DNA from: Parastagonospora avenae f. sp. tritici 18332-5
Taxonomy: Eukaryota; Ascomycota; Dothideomycetes; Pleosporales; Phaeosphaeriaceae
Length of the DNA stretch: 28,196 nucleotides
Direction of reading: 5' to 3'
Assembly: GCA_022559985.1 (NCBI GenBank)
Contig: JAFJTR010000160.1
Span: forward strand, 1 to 28,196
Under the pieces are notes generated by a model. That model saw only the letters and a program-made list of their open reading frames with translations, searched no databases and was not told where the DNA came from. Below, one piece after another: positions 20,256 to 28,196 of this stretch. Position 1 is the first letter of the stretch; each line of letters begins with the position of its first letter. A program made the position numbers and the translations under genes.

Positions 20256-20502
20256 CTTGAAAGCGTAAGAATATAACCACTGAAGCCGTCCTGTGTTATC
20301 CGCTTCGCATCAATATGTATACCCAAAGATTGTTAAAGCGCACTGCAAATGTCAACAGAGACAAGTCCCGACGTTAGTTCGCCAGCGTCCCTGCCTCCAT
20401 ATTATGTACCTCCACCAGCCCCGAACCCATGCATCAAACCGTTGCAACCCAAGCCCCATCATCCCATCCCGCATACGTCAGAAACGTTGGGGTACCCCAA
20501 AG

Positions 20503-20625
20503 CTGGGGTAGAAAACCTGGGGATCGGCCAATGCGGTGCGCCGGATGATGTCGTTTCGGTGGGGACTCTGCCGACGCGGGGTGAACTTCGGGAAGAGATC
20601 GACGTGCGCGCGTGACTTGCCGGGG
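20503..20625. promoter_or_regulatory. Cluster of CreA/Mig1-type SYGGRG motifs upstream of the sugar transporter
   Basis: Five plus-strand matches to SYGGRG lie within 123 bp: CTGGGG at 20503 and 20517, GTGGGG at 20559, GCGGGG at 20576 and CCGGGG at 20620. They are 248-370 bp upstream of the transporter start at 20255. A 14-bp palindrome TTGGGGTACCCCAA (20487-20500) and a CCAAT box (20527) sit beside them. CreA binds this consensus to repress alternative-carbon genes in fungi. Functional binding is inference. Confidence 0.45.
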
Positions 20626-20995
20626 TGCTAGGATATCTTGATTGCTGTTTGACAGACGCCGTGGGTTGTGGGTTGTGAACGCGAGTCGTGGTGTGCATCG
20701 GCGGAGTTTCCGTTCTTGTCTGCTGGACGACGACGTGAGATGGAGGGATCTTGGCGATGTGCGGGAAGTATATCTTTCCGAAAATTCTGGAATTCTTCCG
20801 TAGTACAACAGGTCATCGATGCATTCCCTATCACGTGCTGTAATCCCTCTGCGGGATCCCCGTTGTGGGTTCCCAGGTTGCAAGATCACCAGGCCCCGGC
20901 AGAATTTCTGCCCGCCTTCACCGAATAAGAAAAGTGAAGAGATAAGCCAGCCTGGATATATTTAAAGTCTTTTATGAAACTAGACGAGACTGTCT

Positions 20996-21110
20996 TACAG
21001 TACTGAATATATACAGCCTTCTTTATAAACTTATAAAGTGCGCTCCTAGAGATAATTAGATTCCTTCGCGCATGCACAACAGCGGACATGAATTTTGTCA
21101 GAGCCTGATG
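20996..21110 (+). repeat. Dispersed ~110-bp repeat, copy B
   Basis: The conserved blocks are TTTATAAACTTATAAAGTGC, TTCGCGCATGCACAACAGCG and GACATGAATTTTGTCAGAGC. They match copy A in the same orientation and, except for the middle block, copy C in reverse. The copy lies about 135 bp beyond the stop codon of the reductase gene. It is AT-rich at its left end and has no coding capacity. Confidence 0.7.
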
Positions 21111-21244
21111 AGCCTAAGATCCATTGGCTTCATGTTTAGTCCTGAGCTTCAGACACGTGACTATGCCACTGACATCCAAGTTTTACTGAAGGTAAATACA
21201 TATCTGCAAGTACCATCAAACAGACCAATCCCTACACGAATCCT

Positions 21245-22230
21245 TCATTCCTTATTCTTAAACCCCAACCCACTCTCCTTCCTCACCACCCCATACACAC
21301 TTGGAATATCCCCCTTGTCCCCAATCTCCTCCTTCACCCCATCCAGCCTCTCCTGCGCCAACCCCAACATCTTCACACTCGCCCCACTCCGATCCGCCAA
21401 ATCCCTCGCATGCCTTGCATCCTTCCTCGCAAGATCGATATGAAACAGTGGCTCCTCCCTCTGATAATAATCGCCTGCCAGCATGCGCTGCGAGTACGCC
21501 GTGTACGGGCCGGGAAACATAGTCTCGATGAAGGAATGCAGATTGTCCACACCAAGCCCGGATTTCTCGGCAAGCACGTGGCCCTCGGACAGCTGACTGA
21601 CCATGTTGAGGATGAAGGTGTTGCCAATCACTTTTAGCAGGGTGGCGTTGCCGGCGGGTTGGTCTGGATACTCGATGTCTGCGCGGCCCATGACGCCCTT
21701 GGTGTAGGGCTTGACTTTGGCAACTGCCGCCGCGGTGCCGGCGATGACGCAGACGAGTTGGCCGTTGTCTGCCATTGCGGGTGCGCCGAAGACGGGCATG
21801 CCGACGAACTCGGCGCCTTTTCCGGTGATGCGTTTTTCCAGGGCGTTGGTGGTGTCTGGGTGGACGGTGGAGCAGTCAACGATTAGTTTGCCCTTGACAT
21901 ATTCTTGTAAAATTATGTCGACTGTGGAGTTGACGGCGGCGTCGTCGCCGAGACACATGAAGATTATGTCGGCTTCTTTGGTGGCGGCGTTGATGCTGTC
22001 GAGGACTTTGGTCTTGCCGCTGCCGACATCTGAGGCGATTTTGTCGGACAGGTCATCGGAGCGCTTCTTGGTGCGGTTGTAGATGATGAGAGGTTTGTCG
22101 AGATTGCCCTTTTCTACCAAGTTCTTGCACATACCCTGTAATGATGAGCTTTACATGTCATGGAGTATCTCCCGGCTATACCTACTCTTCCCATGTTGCC
22201 GAGGCCGAGCCAAGCAAGTTGTGGAGTCAT
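21245..22230 (-). CDS. 3-hydroxyisobutyrate dehydrogenase-like NAD(P)-dependent reductase
   Basis: Two exons (22230-22186 and 22135-21245) encode 311 aa. The 50-nt intron splits the dinucleotide-binding motif, which becomes WLGLGNMGRGMCKNL after splicing, so the first 15 codons in the upstream exon decide the true start. Further family signatures are DCSTVHPDTT, the substrate-binding GMPVFGAPAMADNGQL and the catalytic Lys183 with Asn187 in LLKVIGNTF. The family (beta-hydroxyacid dehydrogenases, 6PGDH-like) oxidises 3-hydroxyisobutyrate in valine breakdown or reduces glyoxylate and succinic semialdehyde. The exact substrate cannot be decided, and no clear mitochondrial presequence is seen. It is transcribed divergently from the N-acetylglutamate synthase gene, with 339 bp between start codons. 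Confidence 0.9.
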
Positions 22231-22569
22231 GATGACTTTTTATTTAGGGTGTCGGGAGAAATATACAAGTTGTGCTACTTCAACTTCAAATGTCGTGCCA
22301 AGTCGATGTATTTCGAACTTAAATACTTCTGGCAGCCGTCAGCACCCGCATCGATGTCATAAGCTTGTATCCGGCAATGGAATAATGGGGTCCAAAGGCA
22401 CGGGCCGATATCGGTGCTAGTACGAATGACGTCTAGCTGCCCCGTTATCGAACTTCGGGTCACCGAAAAACATGTGCGCGCGAATTATTTCACACTCGGC
22501 ACTCATACCTCGTGACTGCCCGCTATATCCCTTCCCAATATTCTCCACGTCTATGCGATAGCATGAAGC

Positions 22570-24799
22570 ATGTTTATTTGCTGCAAAGCCCCCGCGAAGG
22601 GTTTCGGGAAGGGCTCAAAGACCGTGAGTATAGCGTGTGACGCGCGGGGGGTACTAGAGAACTAACGGCGGGCAGCTTTCCAAGTTCGATAACACGAGCT
22701 ATGCTTCCATAGCACGCATTTCGACTAGCACACGCAGAAATGCATTACACACGCGCAAGGCGTCAAGCTCAGCGAAAGAGCGCCAACGTGCCGATCGCGA
22801 ACAATTGACCCGTCTGCTCAAAGAGTCGCCGGGCAAGCGCGATGCGCGTAACTTCTTGAAGCAGTTCGACGCAGCGAAGCCGAAGAAGGGCGAAGGAATA
22901 ACCACCTCGAAAGTACAGCAAGGCTCGAGCGAAGTCGCCCGCAAGGATTTGGGTACAACCAGAACAGGTGTGAATTTGGGAAACCTCTACCAGCCCACAG
23001 TTTTCACGCGTGAACCTCTGCCGGAAAAGAGATATGAGGAGGAAGACAAAGAAGAGCCATTGCATTTGGCATTGGTCAAACTGAGGCAGCCACAAAATCT
23101 GGATGATAGAACACTCGGTGGCATTGCGTTGACCCTGAGTCAAATGGCGCAGCTTGGTCTAAGTACTGCTGTCGTACTTGACTGCGCGGAGTATGATTCA
23201 GAGGATTTACCACAGATTGACGGTGCATACGAGAAGATGCTGAGAGAACAAGCTGCGCGATTCGTGGCGACGTTGGAAGAATACAATGAGCCCGGGGCCC
23301 TACTCATCGAGCATGCGTTGGGCAAGATCAAGGAGCAGAATGTCATTCCAAGCACAGTCCAGGTGCGAGGCGGCGTTGAAGTCAAGAATAATTTCTTGCT
23401 TTATCCTCCTATCGACGATGGCGTCATCCCAGTGCTTCTACCGATTGCTTACGACAGTGACCTGAAGAAAGTAGCCGTCGAAGCAGACGACGTTGTTCTG
23501 GCACTGATCCTGGAGTTCGCTGGAATTGCGGCGCACGCTGATCGCGGAGCATCCGAGGTGTCTGAAGCATCCAGTGGGAACGAGGATTTGATTGGCGCTG
23601 AGCGACCGATCCTGGACCGCATCATCGTTCTAGATCCACTGGGCGGAATACCTTCAGTAAACAGGTCTGACGGAGCCCATGTCTTCGTCAACCTCGAAGC
23701 GGAGTATCATGACATCAAGCTGGAGCTTGAACAGCTGTCCGCTGCAGCTTTCGATGAAGCCGATTCAAAGCCAGCAGTGTCGCTAGGTACTGGCAATCCG
23801 TTCTCCAAATTCGTTGAAGACGAAGTCGCGCCCATGCCCGGGGGCTCGAAAGAGCAGCTCGCTAACCCAGCGCCGATACGCCACCTGAAGAATCTTGATG
23901 TCGTCCAGCGTGCTTTGAAGATCCTACCACCCACCTCTTCAGGTCTGATACTTACCCCAACGGAAGCAGCGAGAAAGACCATCCCGGACGATGACCGGAC
24001 CACGCCATCCAAGAACCCTCTGCTTCACAATCTGCTTACTGACAAGCCGATGATATCATCATCGCTGCCAACTTCACCAGCGAGCCGGTTCCTCGGTTCA
24101 GTGACGCCAAACCCCCCGACGTTCCTGAAGAAGGGCATACCAGTAACCATGATACCAGATCCTCGTGAGTCTGGGCCTTGGCGACCGCCTTCTGCGTCAA
24201 ATCCCAGCATTGAGCTTGCCGAAGATCCACGTGTCAACTTTCCCAAGCTGGAGGAGCTGATCAACGACTCTTTCCGCCGGAAGCTGCATGCAGAAGACTA
24301 TCTCGATCGCATACGTGGTCGCGTTGCTGGTATCATCATCGCGGGTGATTATGAAGGTGGAGCGATATGTACGTGGGAGACGCCAGCTTCGCTGCGGGGT
24401 GTGAAGATACCACCTCATGCTTCTAGAACCGCAGACTCGCCATATTGGGTACCGTACTTGGACAAGTTCGCCGTTCTGACATCTTCACAAGGGTCTGGTG
24501 GCGTCTCGGACATTGTTTGGGCAGCGCTGACGCGGACTGGCTTCCCAGAAGGCGTTGTGTGGCGGAGCAGGACGAGTAACCCCGTGAATAAGTGGTATCA
24601 GGAAAGATCGGCTGGAACATGGAATTTACCTGGAGACCAGTGGACCATGTTTTGGACGACGAATGGGGTGACGAAGAGGTGGAATGCTGATGATTGGAGT
24701 CTGGAGCAGAGAGACGGCCTGACGAGGTGGGATGCGTACGTCGATGTGTGTGGTGGCATTGTGCCGAGCTGGGCGGACGGAATCAAGAGAGCCGATTAG
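22570..24799 (+). CDS. arg2: Amino-acid N-acetyltransferase (N-acetylglutamate synthase), mitochondrial
   Basis: This enzyme makes N-acetylglutamate from glutamate and acetyl-CoA, the first step of arginine synthesis, in mitochondria. The long frame has no in-frame ATG at its 5' end. A 54-nt first exon (22570-22623, MFICCKAPAKGFGKGSKT) joins in phase 0 across a 52-nt intron with donor GTGAGT, branch ACTAAC and acceptor CAG to exon 2 (22676-24799), giving 725 aa. The resulting Arg/Ser-rich start (ARISTSTRRNALHTRKASSS) suits a mitochondrial presequence. An amino-acid-kinase-like region follows (LHLALVKLRQPQNLDD near 146; LTLSQMAQLGLSTAVVLDC). The C-terminal GNAT domain (about 540-690) has RVAGIIIAGDYEGGAICTWE, YLDKFAVLTSSQGSGGVSDI, WRSRTSNPVNKWY and DQWTMFWTT. 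The assignment is firm; the first exon is a prediction. Confidence 0.93.
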
Positions 24800-24935
24800 A
24801 TCCTCGAGAAGTAGACGAAGATGACGTTGAAATGACACTCCGACTCGCAATGTTGGTCCATGTCTTCGTAGATGGTCAGAGCAATGCAAACTTGATGAGC
24901 TCACAACAGCCCTGATGCCATTCGTTCGACCACCA

Positions 24936-25037
24936 CACCAGGCAGCGACAAAATTCTTGTCCGATCTATACCTACACGACCTAATCTAACAGTCTTCAGG
25001 AGCGCACTAATAAGTTTATAAGGGAGCCTAACGGTAT
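24936..25037 (-). repeat. Dispersed ~110-bp repeat, copy C (inverted)
   Basis: On the minus strand it reads CTTATAAACTTATTAGTGCG, then CTCCTGAAGACTGTTAGATT, then GGACAAGAATTTTGTCGCTG, matching copies A and B. The middle block with TTCGCGCATGC is replaced by unrelated sequence of similar length. It lies in the spacer between two convergent genes, the N-acetylglutamate synthase stop and the NLR-like gene stop. That spacer (24800-25172) holds nothing else I can support. Confidence 0.65.
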
Positions 25038-25172
25038 ACGCTACTCTAAGGCATTCTTGCTTACTGTTGCAAAAGTTCATGAGAGTATCTAGGCTAACTT
25101 AGCCTCTTCTCGTTGGTGAGAGCAGACAGTAATGCTGTTGGGGCCTGGTACTCACACGAACAATAGCGTCCG

Positions 25173-26281
25173 CTACTCGAAATCCGAAATCGATATCAGC
25201 GACTCGTTATAATCCCATCCATGGCCTTCATGCAGATGCTCAAGCAACGGCTTGCACATGAAACAATAGTCAAAGTCGTGACAAGTGCGGCAACGGAATC
25301 TTGCACCAAATACCACCTAAACGGGGTTTATCAGCCACACCTCGTTCACGCAAATACACAACTTACGTGATGGCATCCGTCGCACATGATATTAGCAACG
25401 ATTTGTCCACGTTCGCGCCCAGGGGTGATTAGACCTAGCGCACTCTTGCAATTGTCGGACAAATCTTCCAACATGTCTAAGTGCCCGTGATAGATGGCAA
25501 TGTCGATGGGGCTCCAGTTGCTTTCTGGTTGCAGCGTAGCGAAATTGTTGCCACGTGCACCTGCTTGTACGAGTCTTTCCACGACAGCTTGTGCGCCGAC
25601 TTTGCAAGCCCAATGCAGAGGACTCCAGCCGCGCTCACTTGACGCCGGCGTGAGAGGCAGCTCTCTTCTCACAGCGTTGAGTAACGGTAGTGAGCCTGAC
25701 GATGCGGCATAGCAGAATAAATCGTCACCTTTGTGATCGATCGCGAACATATCCAAGCCGATGTCCTTGAGGAACACAAAGGTGTCGTATTGCCGGTGGA
25801 GGGCAGCGGCGTGGAGTAGATTACCGCCATGCGGATCAGAACAGGCGAGATCTATGTTGAGCTGCGAGCATATCAGCTGTAATGTGCTCAGACGGCCCTT
25901 CTCCACAAGCAAGAACAAGAAAGAGACGGGTATGCTGGATGCGCCCTGTGATTCAGAACACGCCGGAAGAAGCATCTCAACAATATCATTGTGGCTGTTG
26001 TAAGCTGCCATTGTTAGCGCGGGCCATCCATCGAACACTGTTGCGGGAAGATTGATTCCATGATGCATGAGCGCTCGGACAACTTCAGTATGACCGTGAG
26101 ATGAGGCTGCAATGATTGGAGTCCTTCTCCGATTGTCGCATAGATTCGCATCCGCGCCTCTCTTTAGGAGGAGCCGCACGACATCGAGGTGGCCTTGAGC
26201 TGCTGCTTCGTGGAGCGCAGTCAAGCCTCTCCTATCTCGCGTGTCCAACGAGGAATCGAATGTGGCAAGTTGCTCGACCAC
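25173..26281 (-). pseudogene. Downstream half of the NLR-like gene: ankyrin repeats plus ZZ-type zinc finger
   Basis: This is in the same frame as the upstream NACHT-ankyrin half and is separated from it only by TAA at 26297-26299. The segment 26281-25367 carries about six or more ankyrin units (RRGLTALHEAAAQGHLDVVR, GWSPLHWACKVGAQAVVERL). A 50-nt intron (25366-25317, GTAAGT...TTTAG) joins CDGCHH in phase 0 to a last exon 25316-25173. That exon reads VVFGARFRCRTCHDFDYCFM and then H-H ligands in LEHLHEGHGW, together a ZZ zinc finger. Without readthrough or a separate promoter this half is not translated as part of the receptor. It could be a separately expressed ankyrin-ZZ protein starting at the ATG at 26281 (about 353 aa), but the most economical reading is a gene broken by one nonsense change. 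Confidence 0.7.
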
Positions 26282-26296
26282 CTTGGGGAAGCCATA

Positions 26297-28196
26297 TTAC
26301 GATGCGATCTGGATTAGGCCTCGCTCATTATTGTCGTAAATATCCAAACGAGCATTGTTAAGCAAAAGGACACGAACAGCCTCGGCATGGCCTCTTTGAG
26401 CGGCATACATGATGGGCGTCCATCCTCTGTTGTCCATTGTGTTCGGGCTTGTGCCACTCTCGATGAGGATTTGGACCACCTGCGAATACCCTTTGGAAGC
26501 TGCCGCATGGATTGGGATCCAACCCTCTTTGCCTGGGCTACCTGCGTCTACACCTCTTCCCAAAAGCAATTTGACGACCTTCGGGTGGCCATGAAAACAA
26601 GCTTCGTTGAGCAAAGTGGCCCCATAGCTGTTGTAAGCGGCCACAGGTACTGCCCAATTCTGGTTCATTAATACCTGTACAACATCGTACCAACCTCTTC
26701 TACACGCAAGCTCCAGAGGCGTTTGCTGTAGTTGATCCGTGATAGCCACGTCAGCACCTCTTTGAAGGAGAAGTAGTGCCATAGTCCTGTCATTGTTTTG
26801 AAACGCGATCTGGAGAACGCTGCGCTTCTTTGGCGCTTTTGCTGCGACACTCGCACCCGAATTAAGGAGAAGCTCGACTATGCCTGTGTGCCTCATCCGT
26901 ACCGCGGCAAATAGTGCAGGACCATGACGTCCACAATCTTCGTTGACGTCAACACCTTTTGTAAGGAGCATATGAACCATGTGCTCGTGCCCGTGCAATG
27001 CAGCGATGTACAGACATGTCCGCGAGTCGTTGTCTTTCTCTGTTGTCCAGTGTCCGGTGGTGCTTGGAAGGGTCGTGAGTATCTTGTCGGCCAAGATGTG
27101 TAACCCTAGTTCGGATAAGAGATGCATGCCTGTTTTCGATCTTGGATAGCTTTGGCTGTACAGATGTAGCCCGTAATGATAAACAGAGGTCGCCTGAACA
27201 ATGCTGGAAATAGCCTCATCGTCCATAAGAATTGAAGACGCGAGATCGAACATATCCTCCTGGACACTTGACGTATGCTTTCCCCAATTGTTTGCGGCAT
27301 ACTCGAAGAATGGATGCTGTATCAAGCGGTCCTCCAACATATTGTCAGACGAGCACCTGCCGTGTCGGAAAGTGTCGAAAGAGAGATACGTAAGACACGT
27401 ACTAGCGATGTCTAGCTGTCCGCCAGGGCTCCAGGTCTCCCGGATGCCCTCAAGATACTCCTGCGTTGTGTAGTGTACTAGACGGATCACATTGCTGTAC
27501 TCATCGATGGTCACAAGGCCTGCACACACAGACACGATATCTGCCTCGTCAAGTATGTTGTCTATATCGAGACTTGTTCCGCTCGATTCCACGGCTAAAG
27601 CATGGCAAAGTTCGTTTGTTGTGAGCGCTCTCTCAGCATAGACTATCCAAGTCAGAACCCTCTTCGCAAGAGCAGCATCTTCAGGAAGCTGGCTCTCAAG
27701 CCGCTCGATTGCGTGATCGTAGGCTTTCTCGACGGTGTTTACCTCTTTGGATAGCCTCTCGAGTGTCGAACAAATTTTGCTCCTCGTCCGCTTGTCAAGC
27801 AACGAATCTATGTAGAGACGAGCGAGGAGGAACCTGGCCTTGTCAGCTCAAATTAGAATTACTGGACCTTCTATTGGACTTACATCCCGTCAATCGCCCC
27901 GGTAACTTTCTCTTGTATCATCAGCTGCAACTCTGTGCTATTCTGAACACATCTGGGAAGCCGATCAAGCTGTCCTTGTATAAAAGGTTTGATATCCTCG
28001 TCGCGCGCCCGGATCTCAATCCTTAAAGAATCTTGGAATTCTTGATCGATATCTGGTATATGGCGCGAGGTCACCATGAGACGTATGTCTGTACTATTTC
28101 TGTCGCGGTTCTGGAGTACTTCCTTTTCCTTGTACCACGTAGCAACAGTTTCATGTCTCCACCGCTGTACCACACAGTCCCCAACCTCTCTGTTTA
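26297..28196 (-). CDS. NACHT-ankyrin (NLR-like) protein, partial; N-terminus outside the window, ends at a premature TAA
   Basis: The exon entering at 28196 ends at 27884, and a 50-nt intron (27883-27834, GTAAGT...GCCAG) joins it to the exon 27833-26297. The first part contains LMVTSRHIPDIDQEF, the sensor region that follows Walker B in fungal NACHT domains, then the C-terminal NACHT/winged-helix part (FLLARLYIDSL, LAKRVLTWIVYAERALTTNE, IRLVHYTTQEYLEGI). About nine ankyrin repeats follow (LYIAALHGHEHMVHMLL, WTPIMYAAQRGHAEAVRVLL). The Walker A site and N-terminal effector domain lie beyond the edge. Such proteins are the fungal counterparts of NOD-like receptors and sense non-self through the repeats. 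The TAA falls inside an otherwise continuous repeat (IAS-stop-YGFPKVVEQL), so the product would lose the remaining repeats and the ZZ finger. Confidence 0.82.

Noticed and set aside
20434..20889. 151-codon minus-strand frame upstream of the sugar transporter
   Set aside because: It has low-complexity Arg/Ser/Pro-rich composition, no recognisable domain, overlapping frames on both strands, and sits in the promoter region.
22805..22807. TTG as the start of N-acetylglutamate synthase
   Set aside because: Non-ATG initiation here is unnecessary: conserved-looking presequence continues upstream in frame and a spliced ATG exon is available.
1..28196. CRISPR array or bacterial operon structure
   Set aside because: No regularly spaced direct repeats occur, and spliced introns and eukaryotic gene content exclude a prokaryotic origin.

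Overview
The window reads as nuclear DNA of a filamentous ascomycete. Introns are short (about 36-68 nt, GT-AG), reading frames are compact and densely packed, there are HET/ankyrin/NACHT incompatibility-type genes, and a transposon shows C-to-T decay of the RIP (repeat-induced point mutation) type. The protein flavours suggest Pezizomycotina, perhaps Dothideomycetes; that placement is inference only.

Left arm (1-5331): a transposon graveyard. It starts with the 5' end of a Ty3/Gypsy-type element on the minus strand (gag open to the window edge), followed by AT-rich debris containing tRNA-like fragments. Next is a small island that does not look RIP-mutated and carries five copies of a CTTGATTG motif. 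A long hAT transposase relic (2170-4586, minus), riddled with mostly TAG stops, follows. A solo LTR closes the arm at 5142-5331. A second, roughly 90% similar solo LTR lies inverted at 14720-14913 with a perfect 5-bp target duplication.

Core block 1 (7247-10404): nuclear rim protein Nur1 (minus) and V-ATPase subunit F (plus) share a 242-bp bidirectional promoter, followed by an NPC2-like sterol/lipid transfer protein (minus). 5332-6940 holds no supported gene.

Non-self-recognition block (11.8-17.7 kb): a HET-protein C-terminal relic (plus), an ankyrin-repeat pseudogene with two in-frame TGA codons and a frameshift (minus), and an apparently intact 847-aa HET-domain protein with two predicted N-terminal membrane segments (minus).

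Core block 2 (18.6-24.8 kb): a FucP-like MFS sugar permease (four exons, minus) with a cluster of CreA-type motifs upstream, a 3-hydroxyisobutyrate-dehydrogenase-like reductase (two exons, minus), and mitochondrial N-acetylglutamate synthase of arginine synthesis (two exons, plus). The last two are divergent.

Right edge (25173-28196): an NLR-like gene on the minus strand, with the end of a NACHT module, a long ankyrin array and a ZZ zinc finger on a separate last exon. One in-frame TAA splits it into two halves. A dispersed repeat of about 110 bp occurs three times (6941-7052, 20996-21110, 24936-25037), each time in a spacer next to gene 3' ends. The main theme is housekeeping genes interleaved with a partly decayed set of incompatibility genes and transposon remains.
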